Of a stretch of DNA of 64,000 nt, positions 25,523 through 35,436 are shown piece by piece. Source of the stretch: Bacillota bacterium. Its GTDB lineage: Bacteria > Bacillota > Clostridia > Christensenellales > Aristaeellaceae. The stretch lies in NCBI GenBank assembly GCA_023413135.1, contig JAEZQK010000016.1, positions 1 to 64,000 of the forward strand, in the 5' to 3' direction. Every line of letters begins with the position of its first letter. The stretch's first letter is position 1. Position numbers and translations under genes: made by a program. The notes under the pieces were generated by a model. That model had not been told where the DNA came from. It worked only from the letters and a program-made list of their open reading frames with translations, and ran no database searches.

Positions 25523-26697
25523 AAAACACCCACCCCATCTGCCGATTCACAAAAGTGAATGGAAAACGACTCCTGCAAATGGGGGAAGCGATCCACATAC
25601 CTGCGTGTGATATATTCTGCCATCCGCTCCCCTTGCACAGGATCGATGATTGCCATGCAACACCCCTTGAAGCCCGCACCAGAGAAGCGCCCCCCATAGA
25701 TACCTGGCGCTTCCAGCATGATCTCATGCAGCGCCCGCAATTCAGGTGAACCGGATTCGTAATTGTAGATGGAGCTGTTCCCAGATTCATAAATAATCTG
25801 CCCGAGCATTTGAATGTCGCCATTCTCCCAGGCGTCAACACCGCGGCGGACCCGGCCCACCTCCGTAAAATAGTGAGCGGCCCGTTTTGCCCAATTTTCT
25901 GGCAACCTTTCCCGAAACCGCTCAAACACCTCATAGGGCACATCCCGCAGGCGGGTATCCGAAACCCGCCCATAGGGGATACCAGCAAACGCTTTCAACG
26001 CATACGCCGCCGCCTTGCACTCATCCACACGGGCATTGTACTCCGAATCTACCAGTGCACGGGAAATACCCGAAAAAAGAACGGCGATTTGAAACGGTGG
26101 CATTTTTGCATTCTTCGGAATCAGTTCAAAAGAATCGTTCTGCGTGTCCAGATAAAGCAAATGATCCTTGCGGCAGTATACTTCACAGCTTTGATCAAGC
26201 TTCCCCACATTCACGCCCACATACTGGTTTTCAGCCCACAAGGCGATGGCAATCAATGCTGATGCTTCCAAACGGATAGCGTTGACCTGGCATAGCGCCA
26301 AGATATAGACAATGATCACCGCCGCGGAGGAGGAAAGGCCGCCTATAGGCAAAGAACCTTCCACTATGCCGCAAAGGCCATGATTCAGCCTATAGCCATG
26401 CGCCATGAGGGCGCTGGCCGCAGCCCGGGCATAATCGCCCCAATCCTTTTCCCGATGGATGCTAGAACAAATGTCAAAGCAAACTTCGCCTGCAAATGTG
26501 GTGCTGTACAATGTCACCTGTGGCTGCTTAACAGGAGCAAAGCAAAGCGTCACCCCTTTATCAAGATCGAAACCCGTCACCAAGCCATATTGATGATCCA
26601 CGTGCGCACCCAGCGGGCAGACGCGATAAGGACAATGCAGCAGGTGGTAGTTCTTATCGTGGGGGAATTGACGTTCAAACATTTCCTGGAGCTGCAT
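25519..26697 (-). CDS. GHMP sugar kinase, galacturonokinase-like
   Basis: Phosphorylates a sugar at C1 using ATP. The N-terminal motif CPYRVCPLGAHVDHQYGLVTG is the sugar-binding signature of galactokinases, in a form I recall from plant galacturonokinase rather than the usual GRxNxIGEH form. The GHMP loop SLPIGGLSSSAAV and the C-terminal GGRFSGAGFKGCC motif are intact. The ATG at 26697 is chosen over an in-frame start at 26736, because AAGGA lies eight bases upstream and the longer form would overlap the preceding gene. 392 residues is normal. With uronic acid genes on both sides, galacturonate is the favoured substrate. Confidence 0.8.
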   Translation of the reverse strand: MQLQEMFERQFPHDKNYHLLHCPYRVCPLGAHVDHQYGLVTGFDLDKGVTLCFAPVKQPQVTLYSTTFAGEVCFDICSSIHREKDWGDYARAAASALMAHGYRLNHGLCGIVEGSLPIGGLSSSAAVIIVYILALCQVNAIRLEASALIAIALWAENQYVGVNVGKLDQSCEVYCRKDHLLYLDTQNDSFELIPKNAKMPPFQIAVLFSGISRALVDSEYNARVDECKAAAYALKAFAGIPYGRVSDTRLRDVPYEVFERFRERLPENWAKRAAHYFTEVGRVRRGVDAWENGDIQMLGQIIYESGNSSIYNYESGSPELRALHEIMLEAPGIYGGRFSGAGFKGCCMAIIDPVQGERMAEYITRRYVDRFPHLQESFSIHFCESADGVGVL

Positions 26698-26722
26698 TTG
26701 TATAATCCTTCGCTTTCGTAGT

Positions 26723-27709
26723 TTAGGCCAACCCATTCACCCGTTGATACCAATCCCAAAACACCCGCAGCCCACCCTCAAAATCTGTATGGGGATTATA
26801 TCCCAGCACCTCCCGTGCATGGCTGATGTCCGCATAGGTTTGCTGTACATCCCCCGGCTGCATAGGCAACCGCTTCAATATGGGTCCCTTGCCGATGACC
26901 CGGGAGATCGTCTCCACCAACTCCGTCAGTGAAATGGTATGGCTTTCGCCCAGGTTAAAGATATCATATCGCTTCTTTGGGCTGTCTGTCCACTCCAAGG
27001 CCCGCAGCACCCCATCCACGATATCGCCAATATACGTATGGTCACGGCGCATGCTGCCATCCCCAAAGAAGGGAATCTCCTTGCCCTCGCACATGAGCCG
27101 GGTGAACTTGTGGATGGCCAAATCCGGGCGCTGACGCGGCCCGTATACCGTAAAGAAACGCAGGCAGGCAATATTGATATCACACAGGTGATGGTAGGTA
27201 TAGCAAAGAATCTCCCCTGCCTTTTTTGTGGCGGCATAGGGAGATATAGCCCGGTCCACCGGATCGCTTTCTGAAAACGGTACCTTTATGTTGTTCCCAT
27301 ATACCGATGAAGAGGATGCAAAGCAGAGGCGCTTCACGCTGAACTTTTTCATGCACTCCAGAATATTAACAGTGCCGTTGATATTGACCTCGGTATATAG
27401 CTGCGGATTTTCGATGGATGGGCGGACGCCGGCGTAAGCAGCAAGGTGGATAACGGCATCCGGCTTTTCGTTTTGAAATACCTGCTGTAAAAAAGCAAAG
27501 TCCCGGATATCTCCTTCCAGAAGATGAAACGCGCTCCCCGTCGCCTCCGCTGTCTTCTGTAATTCGAATGTATTCCTCCGCTTAATTGCCGGGTCGTAAA
27601 AATCATTGAAGCAATCCAGGCCAACTACGGCAAAACCCCTTTGCAGCAGCGCTTCACTCACATGGGAACCAATAAATCCCGCCGCACCGGTAACAAGAAT
27701 AGTAGCCAT
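26723..27709 (-). CDS. UDP-glucuronate 4-epimerase-like NAD-dependent epimerase
   Basis: An SDR enzyme of 328 residues: TGAAGFIGSHV nucleotide motif, the LDCFNDFYDPAIKR segment typical of UDP-GlcA 4-epimerases, and the catalytic SSSSVYG and YAATKKAGE (Tyr-x3-Lys). It converts UDP-glucuronate to UDP-galacturonate. The PYAATKKAGEILCYTYHHL segment and the DHTYIGDIVDG region fit the GAE group. It stands in the same run as UDP-glucose dehydrogenase and 26 bases before the GHMP kinase gene. UDP-Glc or UDP-GlcNAc epimerase activity cannot be excluded. Confidence 0.88.
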   Translation of the reverse strand: MATILVTGAAGFIGSHVSEALLQRGFAVVGLDCFNDFYDPAIKRRNTFELQKTAEATGSAFHLLEGDIRDFAFLQQVFQNEKPDAVIHLAAYAGVRPSIENPQLYTEVNINGTVNILECMKKFSVKRLCFASSSSVYGNNIKVPFSESDPVDRAISPYAATKKAGEILCYTYHHLCDINIACLRFFTVYGPRQRPDLAIHKFTRLMCEGKEIPFFGDGSMRRDHTYIGDIVDGVLRALEWTDSPKKRYDIFNLGESHTISLTELVETISRVIGKGPILKRLPMQPGDVQQTYADISHAREVLGYNPHTDFEGGLRVFWDWYQRVNGLA

Positions 27710-27725
27710 GTGTTATCCTCCGGAC

Positions 27726-28847
27726 TTATTTTAACCACGTCGCCTTGTTAACAATATGTGTATAGCTTTGTATCAGCTTTACCACTTTCACCGATACATT
27801 TGTGTCCGCATAATCCTCCGCCATCACCACCGGCTCATTCCGCATGGATACTGCCAATTCAACCGCCTGTTCCACATCATTTGTTTGTATGCCACCAATC
27901 ACAACGGTACCCTTATCCAGCACTTCCGGCCGCTCCGTAGAAGTGCGGATCAGCACCCCCGCAAAATGCAGCATGGCGCTTTCCTCGGAAAGTGTACCGC
28001 TGTCAGACAATACGCAAAAGCTATTCATTTGCAGCTTATTATAATCCAAAAATCCGAAGGGCTTCAAATTCTTTACCAACGGATGGAATTGAAAACCCCG
28101 CTTCTCAATAAACTTCATTGATCTGGGATGGGTGGAATAGACCACCGGCATCTGATACTTTTCAGCAATATGATTAATGGCAGTCATCAGCGCCATAAAG
28201 TTGTTCTCAATATCAATATTCTCTTCCCGATGGGCTGAAACCAGTATGTATCCACCAGCCTCCAATCCCAAACGTTCCAGAACGTCACTATTGTCAATCT
28301 TATCGCAATAGGTTTCCAGCACTTCCCGCATGGGGGATCCTGTAACAAAGATCATTTTGCCATCGATGCCTTCAGAAAGCAAATACCGGCGGCTATGCTC
28401 CGTGTAGGGCAAGTTTATGTCCGAAATATGATCTACGATCTTCCGGTTGATCATTTCGCTTACATTCCAATCCCAGCAGCGGTTGCCCGCTTCCATATGA
28501 AAAATGGGTATCTTCAGCCGCTTCGCGGAGATGGCGGATAAAGCTGAATTGGTGTCGCCCAGGATCAATACCGCGTCCGGCTTCTCCTTCTGCATCACCT
28601 CATAGGATTTTGCAATGATGTTTCCCATGGTCTCGCCCAAATGCTGCCCGACACTGTCCAAATAATAATCCGGAGCCCGCAACTGCAAATCCTCAAAGAA
28701 TACCTGATTCAGCGTATAATCCCAATTCTGGCCCGTATGAACAATGATATGATCAAAATACTTGTCCGCGCACTTCATCACCGCCGACAGGCGGATGATT
28801 TCCGGGCGCGTGCCGATAATTGTCATAAGCTTTAATTTCTGCGCCAT
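27726..28847 (-). CDS. capG: UDP-2-acetamido-2,6-dideoxy-L-talose 2-epimerase (CapG/FnlC-like)
   Basis: The last step to UDP-N-acetyl-L-fucosamine. A 373-residue WecB-fold, non-hydrolysing 2-epimerase (IGTRPEIIRLSAVMK, HTGQNWD, GDTNSALS, MEAGNRCWD, PMREVLE). The name rests on context: it directly follows capE and capF homologues, as in S. aureus type 5 capsule and the E. coli O26 fnl set. The ATG at 28847 follows GGAGGTATGAA; a longer frame to 28889 lacks a site and would overlap capF. Without its neighbours it would be called UDP-GlcNAc 2-epimerase. Confidence 0.9.
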   Translation of the reverse strand: MAQKLKLMTIIGTRPEIIRLSAVMKCADKYFDHIIVHTGQNWDYTLNQVFFEDLQLRAPDYYLDSVGQHLGETMGNIIAKSYEVMQKEKPDAVLILGDTNSALSAISAKRLKIPIFHMEAGNRCWDWNVSEMINRKIVDHISDINLPYTEHSRRYLLSEGIDGKMIFVTGSPMREVLETYCDKIDNSDVLERLGLEAGGYILVSAHREENIDIENNFMALMTAINHIAEKYQMPVVYSTHPRSMKFIEKRGFQFHPLVKNLKPFGFLDYNKLQMNSFCVLSDSGTLSEESAMLHFAGVLIRTSTERPEVLDKGTVVIGGIQTNDVEQAVELAVSMRNEPVVMAEDYADTNVSVKVVKLIQSYTHIVNKATWLK

Positions 28848-28848
28848 T

Positions 28849-29958
28849 TCATACCTCCAGGAAATACGTATCGGGCTTTGCGGGATCAAAGCACTCGCTG
28901 GCCCACATGAATGTCACCAAATCGGTATCGCCAAGGTTTTCAATGTTATGCGTGTAGCCCGTTGGAATATCCAGCACTTCGATTTTATCACCGCTTACGA
29001 AATATTCCAACACTTTATCCTCGCCGACCTTACGGAAGCGGATAACCCCACGGCCGGCTACCACCACAAATTTCTCATTCTTTGTGTGGTGCCAGTGGTT
29101 CCCCTTTGTGATCCCCGGCTTGGAGATGTTCACGGAAAACTGCCCCCGTTCCGCGGTGCGCAGAATCTCCGTAAACGATCCCCTATTGTCCACGTTCATT
29201 TTCAGCGGATAACTGAACTGGTCTTCCGGCAAATAGGATAAATAGGTCGCATACAGCGCTTTTGTAAACGCGTCGCCCATGTCGGGAACGCTGCGGTTCT
29301 CCCGGCTTAACTTAAAGGATTCGATCAGTTCCGCTATATGCCCCAAAGTGGTTTGATGTACCGGCTCAATATAGCAAAAGTCATCCCGCTTGTTTGCGTT
29401 TCCCTGCATGGCGCGTATGAACTCTTCCACCACATCATCGATATAAACCAGGCGCATGATAACCTTCGGATCATTCACCGTGACGGGCAGCCCATGCGCA
29501 ATATTATGGCAAAATGTTGCCACCGCGCTATTGTAATTGGGCCGGCACCACTTGCCAAACACATTGGGCATACGGTAGACAAAAATAGGGATGCCATTCT
29601 CCCTGCCATATGCGTGCATCAAATCCTCTCCGGCCTTTTTGCTCTCACCGTAAGGATTCTTAAGCTCAGCCTGTATGGAGGATGTGATAAGCACAGGCGC
29701 CTTGTTCCCGTTTTGCCGCAAGGCATCAAGAAGGGATGATGTAAAGCCGAAATTGCCCTCCATGAATTCTTCCGGCTTTTGCGGACGGTTCACCCCGGCC
29801 AAATGATAGACAAAGCCGCATTCCCGCGCGTATGCGTTAAGCAGCGCAGGGTCTGTGTCAATATCGAAAGGGAGTATCTCCACTCCCTTCATATGCTCCA
29901 GCGTGGCAATCAGGTTTTTGCCAACAAAACCTTTTGCGCCTGTAACAAGTACTTTCAT
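28849..29958 (-). CDS. capF: CapF-like bifunctional reductase/3-epimerase
   Basis: The middle enzyme of UDP-L-FucNAc synthesis. It has 369 residues in two parts: an N-terminal SDR domain (VTGAKGFVGKNL, HLAGVNRPQKPEEF, SSIQAELKNPYGESKKAGE) and a C-terminal cupin of about 120 residues (GQFSVNISKPGITKGNHWHHTKNEKF, GYTHNIENLGDTDL) that binds metal and does the 3-epimerisation. Both parts look complete. The ATG at 29958 overlaps the capE stop as ATGA, so the longer frame to 29973 is rejected. GGGAGAAAAGAAA precedes it. Confidence 0.94.
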   Translation of the reverse strand: MKVLVTGAKGFVGKNLIATLEHMKGVEILPFDIDTDPALLNAYARECGFVYHLAGVNRPQKPEEFMEGNFGFTSSLLDALRQNGNKAPVLITSSIQAELKNPYGESKKAGEDLMHAYGRENGIPIFVYRMPNVFGKWCRPNYNSAVATFCHNIAHGLPVTVNDPKVIMRLVYIDDVVEEFIRAMQGNANKRDDFCYIEPVHQTTLGHIAELIESFKLSRENRSVPDMGDAFTKALYATYLSYLPEDQFSYPLKMNVDNRGSFTEILRTAERGQFSVNISKPGITKGNHWHHTKNEKFVVVAGRGVIRFRKVGEDKVLEYFVSGDKIEVLDIPTGYTHNIENLGDTDLVTFMWASECFDPAKPDTYFLEV

Positions 29959-30980
29959 TTTCTTTTCTCCCACGATGCCAGTTCATCTTGTATGTACTTA
30001 AGCGACAGCAGCTTTTCCTTTACCTGACCGACGCCAAGTAGGGTGGTGTTGTTGGAGTTGAATTCCGTAAGCTGCGTCCGGGCCTGATCCCCCTGGATAA
30101 AGTACTTGTCGTAATTCAAATCACGCTTATCAGCCGGAACGCGGTAGAAACCGCCCATATCGATGGCGTGGGCGCATTCTTCGTTTGTCAGCAGCGTTTC
30201 ATACATCTTTTCACCATGCCGGATACCGATGACCCTGGTTTCATTATCCGCATGGAATAGCTCCTTCACAGCCTGAGCCAACGTGCCTATCGTGCAGGCG
30301 GGAGCCTTCTGCACAAGAATATCCCCCGCCTCGGCATTTTCAAACGCAAAAAGAACTAAATCCACCGCCTCGTCCAGGCTCATGATAAAGCGTGTCATGG
30401 CAGGGTCCGTTACCGTAAGCGGCTTTCCGGCCTTGATTTGTTCTATGAAAAGCGGTATCACCGAGCCACGGGAGGCCATCACGTTCCCATACCGTGTGCA
30501 GCAAATGAGCGTTTTTTCCGGGGATACGGTGCGGGATTTGGCCACCACCACCTTCTCCATCATAGCCTTGGATGTCCCCATGGCGTTTACGGGGTAGGCC
30601 GCCTTGTCGGTGGATAGGCAAATGACCTTTTTGATGCCAGATTCAATGGCCGCGGTCAGCACATTATCCGTGCCCAGCACGTTGGTTTTCACCGCCTCCA
30701 TGGGGAAAAACTCGCAGGAAGGTACCTGCTTAAGTGCCGCGGCATGGAAGATGTAATCTACGCCGTGCATGGCGTTTTTAACGGAGGCCAGGTCGCGGAC
30801 ATCGCCGATGTAGAACTTAACCTTACTGCTGCTATAGAGGCGGCGCATATCGTTCTGCTTTTTTTCGTCGCGGGAGAAGATGCGGATTTCCTTTATATCA
30901 GTGTCCAGAAACCGATGAAGAACGGCGCTGCCAAAGGAACCGGTGCCACCGGTAATCATAAGTATATTACCACCTATCAT
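29955..30980 (-). CDS. capE: CapE-like UDP-GlcNAc 4,6-dehydratase/5-epimerase
   Basis: The first enzyme of UDP-L-FucNAc synthesis. SDR of 341 residues with TGGTGSFGSAVL, the HAAALKQVPSCEFFPMEAVKTNV segment, and LSTDKAAYPVNAMGTSKAMME carrying the Met-Lys active site of this inverting dehydratase group. The C-terminal NYDKYFIQGD stretch fits CapE. Both a GTG at 30989 and an ATG at 30980 are possible starts; the ATG is chosen, with AAAGAAG about ten bases upstream. It is coupled to capF. Confidence 0.93.
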   Translation of the reverse strand: MIGGNILMITGGTGSFGSAVLHRFLDTDIKEIRIFSRDEKKQNDMRRLYSSSKVKFYIGDVRDLASVKNAMHGVDYIFHAAALKQVPSCEFFPMEAVKTNVLGTDNVLTAAIESGIKKVICLSTDKAAYPVNAMGTSKAMMEKVVVAKSRTVSPEKTLICCTRYGNVMASRGSVIPLFIEQIKAGKPLTVTDPAMTRFIMSLDEAVDLVLFAFENAEAGDILVQKAPACTIGTLAQAVKELFHADNETRVIGIRHGEKMYETLLTNEECAHAIDMGGFYRVPADKRDLNYDKYFIQGDQARTQLTEFNSNNTTLLGVGQVKEKLLSLKYIQDELASWEKRK

Positions 30981-31088
30981 AGTCTTCACTTCTTTCTACG
31001 ACTATTTTCAGCATTTTTTTGCATAAAGAAAATCTAATAGTTTCTGTATTCTATATGCTACGAAAGAATACCAAGATACTGCCAGGTA

Positions 31089-31514
31089 TCATTTAGAATT
31101 TTTTTCAGAAATTCTATCTGCTAGAATCGTTGATGAGATCCCGTCTGTATGTGGAAGATATATAATTTGTACGTCATATGGTTTGAGCTCCAGTTCGTAT
31201 CGGTCCCACCGGGGCGTGCCCTTCCAATCACTCCCAACAAACATTTTGTCAAAATGATATTTATTATATGCTTCAACTTTGTTCATATCTATCTGTGGCA
31301 CCACTTGATCAACATAACGGATGGCCTTCACGATTTCAACCCTATCATCAAAAGGAATCATCGGAAGCTTATGTTTCATCTGCATCACCAATTCATCTAT
31401 GCTGATACCAACAATTAAATAGTCACATTGTTCCTTTGCATTGCGCAAAATGTTTAGGTGTCCGATATGAAACATATCATATACCCCTGTTGTATACCCA
31501 ACAATCTTTCCCAT
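31089..31514 (-). CDS. tagD: Glycerol-3-phosphate cytidylyltransferase
   Basis: Makes CDP-glycerol from CTP and sn-glycerol-3-phosphate. The 141-residue protein has the HxGH motif (FHIGHLNIL), KMFVGSDWKGTPRW, and the family's ISSTILADRI (usually ISTTxI). Length matches TagD/GCT. It supplies the CDP-glycerol polymerase-like gene at 33135. The pair means the polymer probably carries glycerol-phosphate, either as side branches or as teichoic-acid-like segments. Base composition shifts to AT-rich from here to about 40.9 kb. Confidence 0.95.
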   Translation of the reverse strand: MGKIVGYTTGVYDMFHIGHLNILRNAKEQCDYLIVGISIDELVMQMKHKLPMIPFDDRVEIVKAIRYVDQVVPQIDMNKVEAYNKYHFDKMFVGSDWKGTPRWDRYELELKPYDVQIIYLPHTDGISSTILADRISEKNSK

Positions 31515-31583
31515 ACTCTTACCTCACTTTACACTTAACAAGTTCACTATTCAAACCGCATTTAGCACAAATTCCCTTGCAGT

Positions 31584-33098
31584 TTATTTGCCCTTTTTCA
31601 ATATCCGCTTTACATATCCGGAAATTCCCTGAACATCTTTTCTATAAAAAATAATTGTAAAAGCCGTGATCACAAGAAATACATTAAGGAATATGCATAA
31701 TGCAGAAATTATCCAATCACCAAATTCTGTAAATAAGATTCTGTCTAAAAACAATAACCTTGACATGCCAATTGATAGTAATATTCCTCCAAGATACACA
31801 AGCACCTTCTTGATCATACCTATTAGATTTGTATGCAAAATTTCTCTATAGACATAAAATCCATACTGCAAAGTTCGAAAGATCATAGCTATCAAAGTTC
31901 CTATAGCAACACCCAAAATACCAAGCCATTTTACTAAAGCTAGTGAAATTACTAAGTTAATTACAGCTTCTAATAGCGCGCCTACTTGTGTTTCCTTATA
32001 ACGTCCTGCTGCCTGAATAACTGAATAGTATGGTATGCGTATGCAATAGAAATATTCAGCGACAGTAAAAGTGTATGCAAATAGCGGTCTGTGATAATTA
32101 GCATCTATTATTCCTTTAGTATATATATCAACAAACTGAACGATTAATAATGTAGTGCAGGTAAAGAATATTGATGAACTCCAAAACATAAATGTTTCAA
32201 ATTCACCTATCGTTTTCTTTAATACAAGATTCTCCTTTTTTGCCATCATATTTCCAAATGCAGCTTCTATTCCAGCGGTAAAGCTTTTAAGAATTTTTCT
32301 TATATTACTAATGACAAGATTGTAAATTACATATACAGAAACCTCCTTCATCGTAGAGAATAAGGTAAGCACAACAATATCAGTATTATCATGAACATAA
32401 TTTGCAAATGTATGCGCAAGTGCATACCTTCTTTGCTTTAATGCGGAATCATCTACAATTACTTTATTTAATATACCATACTTCATCACAACGTATTTTC
32501 TTAAAATAATTGGCTGCAAAACATATATTGCAGCGCTACCTAATTTCACAGCATGAATTGTTCCATTCATTTTTATAATAATAATAGCAATAATTGTGTT
32601 TAAAATAATTGATATTGTTGTAAATCCACTAACAATATAATTTCTCTGGTCTGCACTCAGCAGCATTTGATAAGCAGTCCCAAAAAAGTATTGCGCAAAA
32701 GTACTTATTCCTATTATTAACACAAGGGAAAATGTAAAAACCCACTCAAATTCGCTCTTTACAATTAACGGATATATTAATGCAAAAACAATTAAAACCG
32801 CGACAAAAATCTTTGCGATTCGCCGCATATATCTTTCTGTTGACTTTACTATTGCACTTATAGAGTATTTGTCTTTATCCGCCAAAGGTTTAAATAATGC
32901 TGCTCTCGTAACTCCAGAAATTCCAGCATTTAATAATGCGATGCACTGTAAAAATTGTGTAATGGATGAAACTACCCCATTATATTTCGAACCAAATGTA
33001 GCTAAAATCATACGAGGCAATATTAAACCGCATATAACTGTTACAAATTCTGATAATATAGCAATGCTTGTATTTATAATTGCTTTTTTTAAACGCAT
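31584..33098 (-). CDS. wzx: Polysaccharide flippase (Wzx-like, MATE/MOP superfamily)
   Basis: A 504-residue protein with about 12-14 hydrophobic helices spread evenly along its length and the N-terminal pattern of Wzx/RfbX proteins (LPRMILATFGSKYNGVVSSITQFLQ). It would flip the undecaprenyl-diphosphate-linked repeat unit across the membrane. GGGGTAATCAA precedes the start. It lies between TagD and the CDP-glycerol transferase gene. The codon use is strongly AT-biased compared with the genes at either end of the locus. Confidence 0.9.
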   Translation of the reverse strand: MRLKKAIINTSIAILSEFVTVICGLILPRMILATFGSKYNGVVSSITQFLQCIALLNAGISGVTRAALFKPLADKDKYSISAIVKSTERYMRRIAKIFVAVLIVFALIYPLIVKSEFEWVFTFSLVLIIGISTFAQYFFGTAYQMLLSADQRNYIVSGFTTISIILNTIIAIIIIKMNGTIHAVKLGSAAIYVLQPIILRKYVVMKYGILNKVIVDDSALKQRRYALAHTFANYVHDNTDIVVLTLFSTMKEVSVYVIYNLVISNIRKILKSFTAGIEAAFGNMMAKKENLVLKKTIGEFETFMFWSSSIFFTCTTLLIVQFVDIYTKGIIDANYHRPLFAYTFTVAEYFYCIRIPYYSVIQAAGRYKETQVGALLEAVINLVISLALVKWLGILGVAIGTLIAMIFRTLQYGFYVYREILHTNLIGMIKKVLVYLGGILLSIGMSRLLFLDRILFTEFGDWIISALCIFLNVFLVITAFTIIFYRKDVQGISGYVKRILKKGK

Positions 33099-33134
33099 TT
33101 GATTACCCCGTCTTCTCTTCTATTCACATATAGA

Positions 33135-34307
33135 TTATTTCATGTGGTCTAGTATATATTCTACAATAGCTTGGCCTGCGTTGCCCGTTTCGTAAATTCC
33201 AAAAAATTCCACTAATGCTTGATAATTATTTTCAATGCTTTTATCATCAAAATTACTTACTATTCCCAGCAATTCGTCCATACTTTTAGCTATGATAAAA
33301 GGAGACATAGTGATATCAAAAGAAAAATCTCTGTCCTCTTTTGTATAGAGTTCTCTATCTGCTTGATACAATACAAGTGGTTTCTTTTTTAAAATGTAAT
33401 CACCAGCTGAAGAAGAATAGTCTGTAACAAAAAAATCTGTAATCAGTAGTAGCGCATTCATATCATCATATTGTGTAACATCAATAACCCTAGCACTCTC
33501 ATCATTCATTAAAAAGCCACCTACTGCACTATGGGCGCGAATCATACAAATCCATTTATTGTTGTACTTTATCTCCAATTCATCCAATATTCCGACAAAA
33601 TTGATGCCACTAATATCTTGCAACTTATGTTGAGATATATCACTACTTCTAAATGTAGGTGCATAGAAAAAGACTTTTTTATCGATAGGAATACCAATTG
33701 AAGCCTTGACTTCATTTATTCGCTTTACATCACTATTAATAAGTTGATCATTCCTAGGTAATCCCTTCTCAATAAAAGGGCCATCATAATGGAAAGCACT
33801 CCGTAGCCTTTTCTTGCCATACTCAGATGCAGAAATCATCATGTCACAGTACTTTTCTTCAATCAAATCACCAGGCAGATAGTTTTGCTTATTGTGCGAG
33901 GATTTCTTGTCGTATAGAATATTCTTGAAACCCCTATCTCCGTGCCATGTTTGGATATATACTTGTCTTTTTGACTTGTAGAAAAATTTAGGAATATTTG
34001 TATTCATAACCCATAATTTCGCAGTAGCTAAATGATAGTATTCTAAAAAAGACCCTTTCCTTATACAACGGACGTATACTGGAATATTTTTTTTCTTTTC
34101 TTCTGGTTTGCAAAAAATCCATATAATTGTGGTTTCAGGGTTCTCGGCATGCAAGATTTCCGATATATATCGTGGGTTATCAGAATATTGCTTCCCCCCA
34201 AAACTTGAAAACACAATTTTCTTTTTGTTTATAGGTATACAGTGGCTTATAAGAATCATTATTGTATGAATCAATACGAGATATATTCTGATAATAAATG
34301 TCTTCAT
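33135..34307 (-). CDS. CDP-glycerol glycerophosphotransferase
   Basis: Transfers glycerol-phosphate from CDP-glycerol to a polymer or repeat unit, at the inner face of the membrane. The C-terminal catalytic part shows IQTWHGDRGFKN, GLPRNDQL, FFYAPTFR, RAHS and FVTDYSSSAGDYILKKKPLVLY, the TagB/TagF signatures. The N-terminus holds a hydrophobic stretch (MKTFIIRIYLVLIHTIMILIS). The ATG at 34307 follows AAAGGATAAAC; the longer frame to 34394 overlaps the upstream glycosyltransferase and has no site. 390 residues fits the short TagB-like group, perhaps a single-addition enzyme. Confidence 0.92.
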   Translation of the reverse strand: MKTFIIRIYLVLIHTIMILISHCIPINKKKIVFSSFGGKQYSDNPRYISEILHAENPETTIIWIFCKPEEKKKNIPVYVRCIRKGSFLEYYHLATAKLWVMNTNIPKFFYKSKRQVYIQTWHGDRGFKNILYDKKSSHNKQNYLPGDLIEEKYCDMMISASEYGKKRLRSAFHYDGPFIEKGLPRNDQLINSDVKRINEVKASIGIPIDKKVFFYAPTFRSSDISQHKLQDISGINFVGILDELEIKYNNKWICMIRAHSAVGGFLMNDESARVIDVTQYDDMNALLLITDFFVTDYSSSAGDYILKKKPLVLYQADRELYTKEDRDFSFDITMSPFIIAKSMDELLGIVSNFDDKSIENNYQALVEFFGIYETGNAGQAIVEYILDHMK

Positions 34308-34354
34308 GTTTATCCTTTCTACGATTATCGAAAATCGCATTCTTATTCTTATAG

Positions 34355-35371
34355 CTACACCTTTCTTAGTTTCTTTCTTAATGCACAATACCATTCCAAA
34401 CCATATTGTCGTTTCAGGAGAAAAATGAACAACATTATTGCTTTATCAGGTAACATGCTACGGGCTGATAAACAAATATTACTATTATCACAAAATTGTA
34501 CGCTGCGTCTACGCATATCATTAAATTCTTTTTGCCGCTCATCCTTAGAATCTACTGCATTATATGCATCTTGAAAAGCCCGTCTCAATCCATATGAATA
34601 AAGCTTAGTCATCTGATTTTCCATACCTTTAATACCACGTTGTGCAATAATGCTTATCAGTGAGTTATAAATGATCTCATTGGTTATATCCAGTCTTTTT
34701 CGTTTGCGATTGACCATCGAAAAACTTCTGGAAATATGGTAGTATAATACAGAATGTGTATGTGTCACCACTGGTTCATATAAAATCAGCTCATGATTAA
34801 AAAGTTTATCAGACCCATTCAATCCCTTTGGCATATGAAAGGTTGCTTGATTATCTTTTAGGAATGCTACTCTATACATTTTGTTCCATGAATCACTCAT
34901 TCCAAATGTCAAAATGCACTTGCAGAAATTTGTACAAAGTGATTCGGTATCAATTTTCTGTGTGTGGAATGCGAATTTCAGTTCTTTTTCATTCCCCTGT
35001 AAATCGGTGTTCAATACACCGCATACGCAAATATCAGCACATTGATCAGTAATATTTTTCAACATATCTTCTACATATCGGCAGTCAAGTCGATCATCGG
35101 CGTCAACAAAGCAAATATATTCGCCTAATGCATTGTCTAACCCCGCTTGTCTTGCAGTGCTTAACCCTTCATTAGGTTTATTAATGATATTGATTCGCGA
35201 ATCAGCATACGATATGCATTTTTCCAAAGATCTATCTGTAGACCCGTCATTCACCAGTATTACCTCGATATTCTTATAAGTCTGTGCTAATATACTATCA
35301 ATGCATTTGCCAATATAATTCTCTGCATTAAAAATAGCCACAGCAATTGATACCAAAGGATACTCTTGCAT
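34355..35371 (-). CDS. Family 2 glycosyltransferase
   Basis: An inverting GT-A enzyme of 338 residues. LVSIAVAIFNAENYIGKCIDSILAQTYKNIEVILVNDGSTD is the classic N-terminus, and FVDADDRLD holds the DxD metal site. The C-terminal third is basic and has a hydrophobic segment that may touch the membrane. The sugar donor and acceptor are unknown. GAGGTCATT precedes the start. It is one of the assembly transferases of the repeat unit, in the AT-rich island. Confidence 0.92.
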   Translation of the reverse strand: MQEYPLVSIAVAIFNAENYIGKCIDSILAQTYKNIEVILVNDGSTDRSLEKCISYADSRINIINKPNEGLSTARQAGLDNALGEYICFVDADDRLDCRYVEDMLKNITDQCADICVCGVLNTDLQGNEKELKFAFHTQKIDTESLCTNFCKCILTFGMSDSWNKMYRVAFLKDNQATFHMPKGLNGSDKLFNHELILYEPVVTHTHSVLYYHISRSFSMVNRKRKRLDITNEIIYNSLISIIAQRGIKGMENQMTKLYSYGLRRAFQDAYNAVDSKDERQKEFNDMRRRSVQFCDNSNICLSARSMLPDKAIMLFIFLLKRQYGLEWYCALRKKLRKV

Positions 35372-35436
35372 AATGACCTCACATTTATTCTTTCATTCAA
35401 TTTCTATCTGTCCATACTCATGGATCGAAGCAAAGA

